Below, piece after piece: positions 1-10,983 of a stretch of 64,000 bases of DNA; position 1 is the first letter of the stretch, and every line of letters starts with the position of its first letter. Under the pieces are notes generated by a model. That model did no database searches. It was given only the letters and a program-made list of their open reading frames with translations, and was not told the DNA's origin. Location: positions 10,044,001-10,108,000 of the forward strand of contig OZ234494.1 in the NCBI GenBank assembly GCA_965153455.1, read 5' to 3'. Source of the DNA: Sphagnum compactum (lineage: Eukaryota; Bryophyta; Sphagnopsida; Sphagnales). The translations under genes and the position numbers were made by a program.

Positions 1-330
1 TTTATTTTATTTGTATATTATTGGTGTCGTGATTGTTATGTTCTTTATTGACTTGTGTTTTCATGCTTTTTTCTACCTTATACTTCTTGCAGATGGGCTC
101 CCATCCCTACTTTTTTACACACAGGTATTATTATATACAGGTTTTTTTATTAATACCTGTGAATTATTTTTTATTAATTCTATTTTGATTTTGAATAAAA
201 AAATGAAAAGAACTCCGAGAGAATCCGCCGTTAGTGGAATTGTAAGCTCGGTAAAAACGAACCTAGAGTGGATTAAAACCGAGCCTACAACGTAAATAAG
301 AACTCATTCACGTTTTGCCGACTTTTTATC
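1..330. other. intergenic, AT-rich
   Basis: AT-rich DNA upstream of the GC-rich CENP-O promoter. A 94-codon open frame at 11-295 is composed mostly of hydrophobic residues from T-rich DNA and has no recognisable domain. I see no gene here. Confidence 0.5.
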
Positions 331-339
331 AGGACGCCT

Positions 340-714
340 GGAGCTTGCCCGGGCCCACACACTGCGCAACCCGGAAACGCGAAGGCCCGGGTAGCCCGAG
401 AAGGCGCAGGCCGGCGGTGGTGCACACTGGAACTGGAACCGCGTTTTAGGGTTTCAGGAAGTGAGCTTCACGCGATGCGTTTCTTCGCAACACGCAGAGA
501 TGCGCAAAATGCTCTTGTATTGTCTGTCTGGGTTCGTCAGTACCTTGCTCCTTGCGAACATCAGCGCATGATGCAGAATTTTCTGTAGTTATACATACAC
601 ATCTGTATGTTTTTTCTTTTTTCTGTAGGTGATGGGGCCTCTTGTTTGGTGTAAAAACTAGTCAACGGGAGTCACAGGGCGGGCGGAGAAGTGAAGAGGG
701 GAGGTGCGAGAGAT
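340..714 (+). promoter_or_regulatory. CENP-O promoter and 5' leader with site II and telo-box words
   Basis: The base composition changes sharply to GC-rich at about 340 and stays so through exon 1, as expected for a promoter and leader. A GGCCCA word at 352-357 (TGGGCC on the minus strand, the plant site II core bound by TCP factors) lies about 90 bp before a telo-box-like TTTAGGGTTT at 444-453. In plants this pair is known to co-occur in promoters of genes used in dividing cells, which suits a kinetochore gene. The transcription start cannot be placed from sequence alone. Confidence 0.45.
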
Positions 715-2891
715 ATGCCTGAGGAGAAGGAGAAGAAGATGGTAGGGGAGCGGAGGAGAGCTCAACGGATCAAGCGTGTGTTGGCCGATACCACGCCGCA
801 TCACTTGGAGCAGCTAACGAAGCAGACGCGAGCCCTGACTGGGGACGATGAAGGGGCCGACGTTCAGGGATCGTCTATGGAGGCAATCCGTGCTAGATTG
901 GGGAACCTGCAGCAGAGGCATTCCAGTTTACGGGACAAGCTCACCAAGGCGAATCCACCTCACAAAGACTTTAACGCGAAGATGGAGGTCTGTTTGTGTA
1001 TTATTGTATGCATGCATCAAAGTATTGTTGCGCTCAACCCAAAATTGTTGTGGCAATCTCGTAGATACATATTTGCATGAAAGTTCAAACCCTAGTGCCC
1101 CAGCAGCCTCACCTGAAACTCAAGAAGTTAAACCCTTCTGAAGTTTTTCGAGATTTGTGGCAAGATCCTGGTTGCTTAACTGCTCGGGCTTAACATCCAA
1201 GCTCAATTTTGTGACATATGTGAAGAGTCTGTCCGGAATTTTCACAAACAATTTTGGTTGAGTTATGGCAGCATGAGCGGCAGGATCAGTGAATTAATTA
1301 CCTACATGATCTTGGTTGATTTGCTTGTTGATTCTTGAGTATATGGAGTTCTCTGCCATATCAGTGGCCTTGCAACTCTTATTCTCTCCGATTACCCACC
1401 TGTAGGTGAAAGAATTTGTGAATCTTTTGAGCCATATAGGTAACAAGATGTTGGGTAATGCTGAAAATTTAATTAGCTACTGCATCTGATCTTGGAAATT
1501 TGTGCAGTTGGAATTCAAAGAAGGAGAGACAGAGAGCATTCTTTTGGAGGGAGATTCATGGAATGATGATGTCATCACAGAGCTCCAGGGAAGAATCTCT
1601 GAGAGTGGGTCCAACAGCAGAGGGGAGGAGGATCAACTAGTTGATGTGAAGCCTGAATTGTATGAGAAACCAATAGGTATGATATTGTTGCATCCACTTT
1701 GCCAGGATTCACTTTCATGAGTGGCAAGCTTCATGCATGACAATACCTTCATTTTATGTTCTCTATGATTTTCTGTTGGTACTTTGCATTTTATGAGAAA
1801 ATTGCAACTGAGCCTGGAATGCAGTGAACATGAATTCTGATGCTGTTGGTTGATACTTGTAACAGAAAGGCAGAGTGTGATGTATAAACTTCATAGGAAA
1901 ATGATTCATGGAGTGAGTGGAGGGCGAATCTCTGTTCGTTTTGACACTGGTTTTGGGGAGGAAAAGTGTGAGAGCTATTACTGTGTGCTGACCAGCAGTT
2001 CAGCAACTGATAAGCTGCATGTGACTGAGCACTCAATACCCTTCTTTCTACCACTCCGGGAGCTTGAGAAAGCACACCTGGCCACCAGCCCCCGAGTATT
2101 TATTGACTATGTTGGTGACATCCTGCAAGCCTATGTTTCAAGGCGTGAACAGGTATACAGCTTTTTCTTAATATATGTGTCTGGTGAAGAGCTATGTTCT
2201 TGTTGGAGGGAAGGGTGATTTACTCCTAAGTTATTGCAGTAGGATAGAACAGCTACAAATTTGTATCTAGCAATGTACTGATGCATCTCAGTTCATTTTG
2301 GTCAGGTGAGGGAAGTTAAGGAAACAAAGGGTGAGCATATTGGAGAATTGTATCACAGTCTTTCCTTCAGCTTGATTGAACTAATGTTGAAAGAGCCCCA
2401 TTGCCAGGTATGCGTAATAGGGAACCTGTTTTCACATATACTATACACAGAGCATGTGATGCCTGCTCTTATGCACAATCTGGGTGAAGCAACACCATGC
2501 TCTTGAGCTTTGTCATATCCAGTATAGATGCTTTGTCGGTTTGGTTCTTACTGCTGAGTTCTGCACGCCTGTTGAAAATTTGATGTTTCTTATCTTTTAG
2601 GTGGGGGTGAGCCTTGCATATTACAATCTGGAGTCGGAGCTTCCCACACAGAGTAGTGTAACTGCCTGGTCAAATTTTGCAGAGTTGCTTCCTCAAGTTG
2701 CAACCAAGAGACGAGCCACCAGTGTGCGTTCCACTGCATTCCGGTTACCAAAACCTGAAGGTTTTCTGCGAACTATGCCATTACCACAGGCATTGGATGA
2801 ACTTTTGGCTGACTTGCGAGCTACTACGGGGTCTCCCTGTTCTCCAGAAGAGATTGAGGTTACACCTCTTCTGCCTGCTGAGACTGCCTGA
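715..2891 (+). CDS. CENPO: kinetochore protein CENP-O (Mcm21 family), five exons, 373 aa
   Basis: CENP-O is a subunit of the constitutive centromere-associated network that sits at the inner kinetochore. Exons are 715-987, 1508-1676, 1866-2152, 2306-2407 and 2601-2891; all junctions are GT-AG and all phases match. The first ATG after the in-frame leader is at 715. Residues 1-91 are charged and probably coiled-coil. The conserved core starts in exon 3 with ESYYCVL, followed by EHSIPFFLPLRELEKA, the helix FIDYVGDILQAYVSRREQ, GELYHSLSF, and in exon 5 SLAYYNLESELPT. These align in order with the CENP-O/Mcm21 family pattern (SYY, H-x-PxFxPL, LPT). The length is near normal for the family. No frame damage is seen, so the gene is probably functional. 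The main uncertainty is whether a small exon is missing between exons 1 and 2, where the intron is 520 bp. Confidence 0.85.
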
Positions 2892-4290
2892 TAGCTGCTG
2901 CTATAATGTGGGTGGAGATCTTCAGCAATTTGTTCATCAGGTACAACGTACAACGTACAAGTTATTGTTCGTATGGTGCATCCAGATGGAGGGGAACTTA
3001 TTCGGGTCTAACAGATATACAAGCAACCACATCATGCTCCAAGCACTATGCTGAACAGAAGCTGAAGATTCTGCAGACCATGCTGGAGCAATGGATGAAC
3101 TCATGGAGTGCCATCTACTCAGCTGCTATTTAGGTTGCATCCATTCAACCTGCAGAGACCTCATGGCAGGTTTTGTAGTAAGGTGGTGTAGATCTTTGCA
3201 TTTGTTAATGATGGACCATTTACGGGATATGGTTGTATGATATTTTCAGAGGGGAGACTCATTTAGGTCTGCCAGAGTCCAGGGTCTGTGTTAGCTCAAT
3301 AGGCTATCAATCTTCTTTGTTGAGTTTCATTAGGTCATTACCATGAAGAGGGGCTCTCATTCTTGGGTACATAGGTCACATGACAGGAAGCCATATTTAG
3401 AGTCAATTGCTGCATTTTTGAACAAGGAGCTTACTCAGCAACTGTTATTCCTTTCTTTATGGATGTCAAGGTCTTCCTTGGTTCTTCACGTTCCTCAACT
3501 TTTCATCTGGTGACAGTCTTGCAAGTCAGATGGAAGGACTTTTTTACCTTCACATTGAGTCTATCACAGGTACCACAAGAGTTCACTGGTGACCTTTTCT
3601 AGCTGCACAGGGTTTTTCTTCTACCTCAGCTACAGTTTGCAGGTATGTTGCACAATGAGTTGTGCAGATGTTTCCAGTTTATGTTTGAAGGAAACGTTCA
3701 GGATGCAGGGGGGGGGGGGGCATCTACATAGGTCTCTGCCCATAGATACCTCCACAAGCTTGTTGCATCTTGGATGAGGATACTATTGAGCTTTTTGGAT
3801 GAGCTATGGCTTGTGAGTTCTAGTCAACATCATGACTGACTCTTGTTGCTTCTGGAAATGTGACAGAAACTCAGGATGAATGTTTTTCTATGCTTTTTCA
3901 CCCAAAATATTCAGCAGATTATGATATGCTTCTGGACACCCACCTTTGGAGATATATACATGGTAAGCATTTGGCATATAATTTCACTCTTTTCAGGCCC
4001 CTCTATGCAAGGAAAGAAACAAAAGTGTCTCTGGTTTATTTCAAATACTAAAAACAACTAGTTGGGACATTAGTATATCTCAATAATTACTGTCAAACAT
4101 CTGCAAAGGCCTTACAAGCCTTAATCAGAGAGCCAAATTCTGTGCTCAGGTAATCAAAAGACACCTTCAAAAAATGCAAGCATGGTCAATCCCTTTCCTT
4201 ATTTGGCTACACAAATGGCTACTGGGCTAATGATTGAGATGAGAGAAAACCTAGAATTGTAGGGTTAGACTTGCATTGATTTTTAAAATT
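2892..4290. other. CENP-O downstream region, no gene seen
   Basis: The first few hundred bases are probably CENP-O 3' untranslated sequence. A small duplication (acaacgtac) occurs near 2942-2960 and a run of 13 G lies at 3708-3720. Open frames of 60-125 codons in this stretch overlap one another in different frames and carry no recognisable motif. Confidence 0.5.
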
Positions 4291-4294
4291 TACC

Positions 4295-4933
4295 TTCCAT
4301 AAGGTGCTCTCCAATTACACTAGAAAAATTGACACAGGTCTTCACATGGTTTCCTACCTACTCTTGGTCGAACTTTGATTATTTGCAACACAGGGTTGTT
4401 TTTACCACAAAATCAGAATAGAAAACTTTGATGGAATCAACAAGTAATGTGTGGCTTCAAAATCTGCTATCTGAAACTAGTTTTGGATCCTAATCCACAA
4501 TTTTTTTCATGGTGACAATGAGTACAAAATTATAGAAAAAGCCTATTTTTGCATGCAAGAATAGACACTATGCCATCCTTCCACATTTTGTGCACCATTC
4601 AATTAAAAACTGATTAACTTCAGTTTAATTTCTTCCCTCTCACTGAAGGTTGGATGTGATGAACATTCATAGATGCCCAAATATTGAAACAAGGTCACAA
4701 ATAGCACTCAACATCCACAAAACTACCAATTAGACCAGTTCTACAGGCAATAACATAATGACCTGCAGACTTTAATTTGGTGAAGTTCAGGTGTGAAATA
4801 GCACAAAACTGAGTCTGGGTCCCTTCCTTAATTAGGTGTGTTGTTGACATGAGTCTGTTGTACACATGGACAGGGAGAGGGAGGATCCTTATAGAGCGAT
4901 TTTTCTAGTGTAATTGGAGAGCACCTTATGGAA
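4295..4933. repeat. 35-bp perfect inverted repeat enclosing 569 bp
   Basis: Bases 4295-4329 and 4899-4933 are exact reverse complements, with the core GGTGCTCTCCAATTACAC in the left arm. The spacer is AT-rich and has no coding signal. This could be a small non-autonomous DNA transposon or a local inverted duplication. I could not find a convincing target-site duplication outside the arms. Confidence 0.7.
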
Positions 4934-5339
4934 TCCGCTATCGAGAATTGAAAACACCAATTGAGAACACAAGAGTCCAAATTGGACTTGCATAGTTCAT
5001 AGTTGAGGGTTTTATGGTTGTTAGTTTTTAGTTTTGTTGAAAGCTGAACATTGAAAGTGTGGCCCAAGTGTATGGTGAGATGTGTCAGATACCAAAAATG
5101 TTGTTGTCAATTATCAAGATTAGAGGTCAGCTTTGAAAAGTGGATTTGCTTGATTAAACATTTGTTGACATTTTTGCTGAAATGCCTACAGTTCTTGAGA
5201 ATGTAGAGAGTAGTAGCACTTTGGCAAGGGCGCCAAATTTGTTGCAAGTAGTCAAAATCACATTGAGATCACAAAGGTCATGTTGAGTGTAGAAGTCGTC
5301 ATGAAGATGTGCTTGCAACAACATTGTCACAAGTGGAGC

Positions 5340-6500
5340 TAATGAAGAATTTGACATGCTTGTGATTGTAGATCTCCTAAAATCCCTACATATGCAAGCT
5401 AAGTTATGGAAACCATATAATCACACTTCAATTATTTGGGCCTCCTTTTGTGTGAATGATGGTAGGATTGGAGATGTTGTCAATGTGCAAGGCATGCAAT
5501 GCATTGTGTGCTACAATGAAGTAGTCAGCCCTACAATTCTTGCTTAGTTGACTAGGTGTTGAAAGATCCTAGTAAAGTTTATTTCAAAGCAAATGACATC
5601 ATTGCCATGATGAAACGAGTGGATGTGGAGCACCTTACCCTTCTTCAAATATTGTCAAAAAAGTGAATAGCATGTCACTTGAGTACCCTTTGAAAGACAA
5701 CTTGCTAAAAAGAGGTCCAAAATTTCATTGAACACCATATTTGATTTCTTTGGTTGTGTATACATGTTCATTGGAAGGATCATGAACAACAAGCATTTGT
5801 ACAAAATATGGCCATGTTTGTTACTAGAAGTTGTTTATCATTCCACATTGTTGAAAACATTTGGCTACAATGATTGTTTTTGCGATTATGTCCTTAAATT
5901 GTCTTTGTTTCAAAAAGAGTTTTCACAAACAAGATGCTACCTGATTTGGTAGAAAGGACCTTTTTAATGTTTTGCCTACCTTGTTTGAATGCACATGTCA
6001 ATAGTAATGTTTGATCTTTGGATGTTAAAAAGTGCATTCAATGTTTGTTGCGCTTGTTGTGAATTTCATTGGCATTCAACTCAAACATGTTATGACATTG
6101 ATTGGTCTATTTGAGGTTACTGTAATAACATGCCAGGCAATGGTGATGAAGCTTCGAGCATTATTAAATAGGTATGGCCCAAAAAAGAAATTTGGGCTTA
6201 GATGAAATATGAAGGTGTTAATTTAGGAGCTTTGACCACAACTTTGAAATAACAAATCAATTGTGAGCACTTGAGGTTGGAGGAGGTGTTCCAAGGCACT
6301 TGCTTCAAAAACATGATGTCAAAGGCCTACAATATGGTACAATGGATGATAAGGTTTCTTGTGGCCTTCATGACATGTCCATCAAATTTGTTAGCTAAGT
6401 CGATAATTAGAAATGCATAACATGGCCAAAGAAATTTGGGAAAGGGCTTCAAAATGAACATAAAGATGCATTAACAAAGTTTTGTAACCACAAAAATTGC
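5340..6500 (+). pseudogene. decayed hAT transposase, N-terminal and middle part
   Basis: Several broken frames together read as the start of a plant hAT-type transposase. The segment around 5440-5550 gives NDGRIGDVVNVQGM and a Cys-rich stretch of BED-finger type. The segment at 5690-5950 gives AKKRSKIS and a region with FFGCVY. Around 6010 a FDLWM-like start follows, and at 6210-6330 the phrases YEGVNLGALT and LEEVFQGTCF. The same phrases recur in the fragment at 62.4-62.9 kb, so both belong to one element family. There are stops and frame changes throughout. It is not functional. Confidence 0.6.
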
Positions 6501-6849
6501 ACACTCCCATCAAAACTAAATGAAAATTTCATTGTAAATCAATTTGTTTAACTGATAAGGTATTGTATTTTTAAAATTTTAAAATAAAGCCAGTTATCAA
6601 ACAAGGTGATTATCACAAATGTGATAACATGTGATTTTCGTATCCAATTTTCACAATCTGGATCTCAAATTATATTCATTTAAAAAACAATTGTTAAGAA
6701 ATAGTTTAAAAATTTAAAAAAAGTCTATAGAATGATGAAAATGTTACACAATTTTTTTCATAATAAAATATATTTTCAAATTTTCATTTGTTTCAAATGA
6801 TCTTTCAAATTTCTCTACCTCTTCTAACTTTACATTAGTTTTAATTAAC

Positions 6850-7425
6850 TCTACTAAACTAAAAAAAGATTTACAACCAATTTTGAGGTCATTGGACCAC
6901 TTGAATTTGTTTATGTTATCTTATTATAAATGACATCTCCTAAAATTAGTAAATATTAGCGCCAAAGAAAACATCCTTTCAATTTCAATTTGTGAACCAA
7001 CAATGCTTGAAATCTAACATGCAAGGAATTCAACCCAACTATAGGAAACATAGATTCATGCTTTTCCCATCAATGAAAATGACATTTATTATTTTTTGCA
7101 TTCACATGAAACCTTTTAAAACTAAAAAATTCCTTGTTGACAAGCTCCTTCATTGGTTCATTTATGTTTGTTGTCATTTCAAAAATGTCCAAATTATAAT
7201 CTTCATCAAGACCTTAGCTAATAGCGACATTCTCAAACAAGGGGTGCAAATGATGAGAACATTTTAACATGAGATACAAGGTTCTTTTATCATATTTCTA
7301 AACAATCGCCTTGCTTTGCTCAAGGCCAATAAACAAGGACATTAAACTTAAGTTCTTGAACCTAAAATTCAACATCAACAACATGTTATGAGCCTTATTT
7401 TCATTATACTTTCTCAAAAAAAAAT
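6850..7425 (-). pseudogene. decayed hAT transposase fragment, C-terminal half, minus strand
   Basis: The reverse complement of about 7420-7130 reads HNMLLMLNFRFKNLSL, then a KYDK word and an acidic stretch, then a VNKEFLVLKGFM-like phrase. These match the fragment at 63.43-63.8 kb (HNMLFLMLDPRFK, EKYDK, VNREFLILKELL) in the same order. It lies opposite to, and just downstream of, the 5.3-6.5 kb fragment, so the two were probably separate insertions. Multiple stops are present. Confidence 0.55.
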
Positions 7426-7429
7426 CACC

Positions 7430-8560
7430 ACAAACCTATTTTCTAGTTATAGGCCAAAAATCCTACTTCACGAGTAAACAATAAACTCCTCTTCAATAAA
7501 ATTATCAAAAGAGATTTGAAACTCTGTTTTTTCTTTCAATTTCAAACAAATGAAGATGGAAGAATTGAAAAAAAAAGTCAAAAAAAAGAAAAAAAAGACA
7601 AAAAAATGAAAAAAAGAGAATTCTTTTATTAAAAACAAAAAACTGGGAAGATTGATTTTATTTTTCTTGGGCAAGGGTAGTACCTCACCATGGCACATGC
7701 AACACAAGGGACTGAAATTAGTAATGTGGTGGAGCAACAACAACACTAGCAATAAAAGGAAAATGACAATGGTGGGTACTTGGTACCAAAATATGGACAT
7801 CAATGTGACTAATGACCAATGCACCACTTGCAAGGCAATGACAATGAAAGTACTGCCTCATCAAAGAACATGCAATGCAATTCGGCAGCAACTAGCAACA
7901 TGACAAAATAACAACAATATAGAAAGAATGGTTTAGGTGGGTACCTTGGAGCACAACAAGCAACACTAGCATCCCATCCTCCACGAAAGTTTGAGGTTGT
8001 ATTATTGACCAAATGAAGTGTGTAAAATTGGAATGATAGGAATAGATGAAATATATTCTAATGACTTGGGCTTATAAGCTTCAGGTTTCCAAAACTTTGG
8101 CATTAGGTAGTTTGAAATTGCAAAACTTTGACACTTGGGGCACTAAATTTCTTAAAAAATTGGCAATTAAAAAAACAATTTAATTACTGTAGAATTTATT
8201 AAGGTACTTGGGTAATTGTTTTAAATTTGTCTCTTTAAGTGTTTCTAACATCATGTGCTCATGTTTGGAATGCCAAATTCAATTGGATATGTAAAAATAT
8301 TGGCCATAGATATTAAAATATGTGTCCAATAAAGGTAAGTTAAAATCCTCTAAAAACATCATGTTGGTTTAAGGGTATAAGTAAATGGCCAAAATCTACC
8401 TAATCCTTCAGGAAATGGTAAGGGTAATTATTTCAGATTTTTCCTACATTTACCTTATGGATATAAGTGGACAAATATAAAGTAAATGGTAGTATCTGTG
8501 TACAAATATGGCATAATGTCAACTGGGGAATACTGTTATTTGTGCCTGGTAGATATCAAT
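7430..8560. other. AT-rich intergenic with A-rich tract
   Basis: An A-rich tract at about 7560-7640 produces a phenylalanine-rich open frame on the minus strand, which I take to be an artefact of the tract. No gene or element is recognised in the rest. Confidence 0.5.
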
Positions 8561-8569
8561 AGGTAGGGT

Positions 8570-8860
8570 GTTTTGGAGATGGTATTACCCCAGGCAAAAA
8601 TGGTGATGAACTCGTTTGGGTAGAGAAATTTTATGCAGCCAATGGGCAGGCCCAAGCATGCACTCAAAGTGCCTTGCTCTTTCCCTTTTAAAGTTTGGGC
8701 GGGGGTGGAGGATTTTTTTTCCATTTTTCCCCGGTTCCCACTATGTTCTCTTTAAGTTCCCAATGGATACCCATCTGCCAATATGTTCCCCAACATGTTC
8801 TCCATAGCACCTCACTTTTATTCCATATGCTTTGGCAGATGTCCTACTTCTTTCACGCCA
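8570..8860 (+). repeat. dispersed repeat with reiterated TGTTCYC words, copy 1
   Basis: A leader containing aaaatggtgat and atgcagccaatg is followed by a G-run and then by a stretch in which atgttctc/ttcccaat/atgttccc words recur every 10-20 bp, ending near ttccatatgcttt. The same order of parts occurs at 25.81-26.07 kb, and the word array alone also occurs at 25.43-25.56 kb. Confidence 0.6.
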
Positions 8861-8869
8861 ACGGGAGGA

Positions 8870-10430
8870 ACTCTATACTTCAAAATAGAACCTTCTATTT
8901 TGGGGAGCCTCCATAGTTTCATTTTTTGGGAGTGATGGGACAAACAAATTGGCTAGTTAACAAAAATAAAATAAAATAGAACTTGGGAGGCAGCTCATCT
9001 AATTAATAGGAGAGGTGAAGAGGAGGGGTGAATAGGAGAGGTGTATAGTATGGCTTTCAAAAATTTCAAAAAGATTTTGCAAATCATCAGCAAGGAAAAA
9101 CTTGTTCAATTCATTTGGAACTAGAGGTCTCTTTCCCTTAGGCTACTCTGATGACAGGTACGACTAGCCTAATGGAAAGCCACTAACATAGGGCATTGTT
9201 TCTTGCCACATGAAATTGCTGTGAAAAGGTTGTTAAACCAATACCTAGTAGGAACTCTGAGAACCCATTTCCAATGAGAAAAGAAGAGCGATGTCACTTT
9301 GTGTTGAGAGCCACAGTTCGATTGACAGCTCTCAAACTTTGCATTTGTTCAACGCTTGACAGGTTGAGTTGTGAGGTGATTGGTAGGACAGTAAAGTTAG
9401 TCCTTACAAAAGAAAGAAAGCTGCTGTAATCACTCCAGGCCACTGCAAAAGATTTTCGAACGACACCGGCATTTCACTTTTTGCGGGGTCAATAACGAGG
9501 TGGAACATGTAAATGAAAAATTAAAAAAAGAATCTTCACAATTCCATCAACCTCCCCCCCCAGCCTTTTTTTTTGGGCAAAAAGTCACCAAAAGCTGACA
9601 CAAAAATGGGCCTTGTGACATGCTTGCTTTACAATGTGGGCCCTAAATCTTGAAATTTTGCCTAAAGCAATGGTCACCAAGTGACAAGATCGTCACAACC
9701 TTGTTATTCTCAAACTCTAATTCACCTTTTTCTCTCCCACAGCCACCACCCTCTCGTCATTTGCGTTGCTGTCACTAGCGCACTTTCATCCACACTAACT
9801 ACATGTTTTCTCTTTCCATCGCCAACATTAGCGATGCACTTGTAGCAAGAAATTGCTAGCACTACTTTTAGCAATTAAAAAAAAAAGGGGTAATAGATTG
9901 GATTTAGGTTGGGATTATTACTAATTAGTGATTTTGTAAAATTTGAGGGCGGTATTATTGATGATTTTGTAGAATTCAAAGGTATCATAGGAATTCCCAC
10001 TACAACAATTACTTTTTTTAGTGTCCATTTTGATTTTTCGACGGTTTTAAAATCCATGGATTTTAATTTCTGAAAGCTTGTGGTTGAGAGTAGAAGAGAT
10101 GGTGTATGAGCATCGGAATTAAGAGAGCTCAACAAGATTTGTAATACATAGCATTGAGCAACGATGGAATTCAAAGTAGCCAACTGCCAAAGTGTAAAGG
10201 AATTCAGAATCCAAATTCCATAATCAAAACTTGGAGGTATTTCTTTCACTACACCCTTCTCATGCACCTTGCATATTGCTCAATGTTTAGTGCTCATTGG
10301 GATTTTGCAACTTGCAACATTCAGACTTAGGGTTTGAGGGTTGAATTATTCTTTTGATGTTCAGACTTCAAATGTTTTTTTCAAATCGATCTTGAAATAA
10401 GGCAATCCTTGTGAATCATGATTTAGAGTT
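8870..10430. other. intergenic, no gene recognised
   Basis: Mixed composition. A short direct repeat of aataggagaggtg occurs at about 9005-9045. A 130-codon minus-strand open frame at 9875-10267 has no known motif and I do not support it as a gene. Confidence 0.45.
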
Positions 10431-10439
10431 TAAGAATGA

Positions 10440-10975
10440 AGGGGTTTCTTTTCTTGAAATGATCATGTTTTGAATTTCCAAATTGAACTTGGGATTTTGC
10501 ATTGCAAGAGATTGATCTTAAGGTTTGGTAGTCGGGATCAATGGTTTTATGTTTTCTGATCCATATTTCAAATTCCAAAATTGCAAGAGTGGTGATTTAG
10601 GGATCAAGCCTCAAGCTTCAATAGTCATAAGTTTCTTTATTTTCTAAGTTTTGAATCTTGATATTCAAAAGGGGTTTGGGTTTTTTTAATTTTCTAATCC
10701 AGAACCAAGAATTGCATTTGCAAGTTGGGAATTGGGAGTTTTGATATTCATAAGGGGTTTGAGTTTTTTAAATTTTCTAATCCAAATTTGAAGTTTGCAT
10801 AGTTTGGGAGTCAAGACTTTTTGATATTCATTTAAGGTTTAAGGTTTTTTAATTTTTTTGATCCAAAATCCAGAATGCACTTGGGAATTGGGACTTCTTG
10901 ATATGCATTTAGGGTTTAAGGTTATTAATATTCATGGTGGGTTTGTGTTTTTTTTAATTTATGATCTAAAATCTA
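10440..10975 (+). repeat. tandem repeat leader (about 75-90 bp units) upstream of hAT ORF
   Basis: Units containing ttgatattcat, ggggtttgggttttttaa, tctaatccaaa and gggaattggga recur about four times between 10655 and 10975, with more diverged units back to about 10440. The array ends just before the first ATG of the hAT-like coding region at 10984. It may be part of that element's 5' leader. Confidence 0.65.
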
Positions 10976-10983
10976 GTTACAAG

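Noticed and set aside
2677-3133. Alternative frames of 75-125 codons over and after the last CENP-O exon
   Set aside because: They overlap the supported exon in another frame or follow its stop, and carry no family motif.
7468-7833. 121-codon minus-strand frame with many Phe and Leu
   Set aside because: It is the complement of an A-rich tract; composition explains it.
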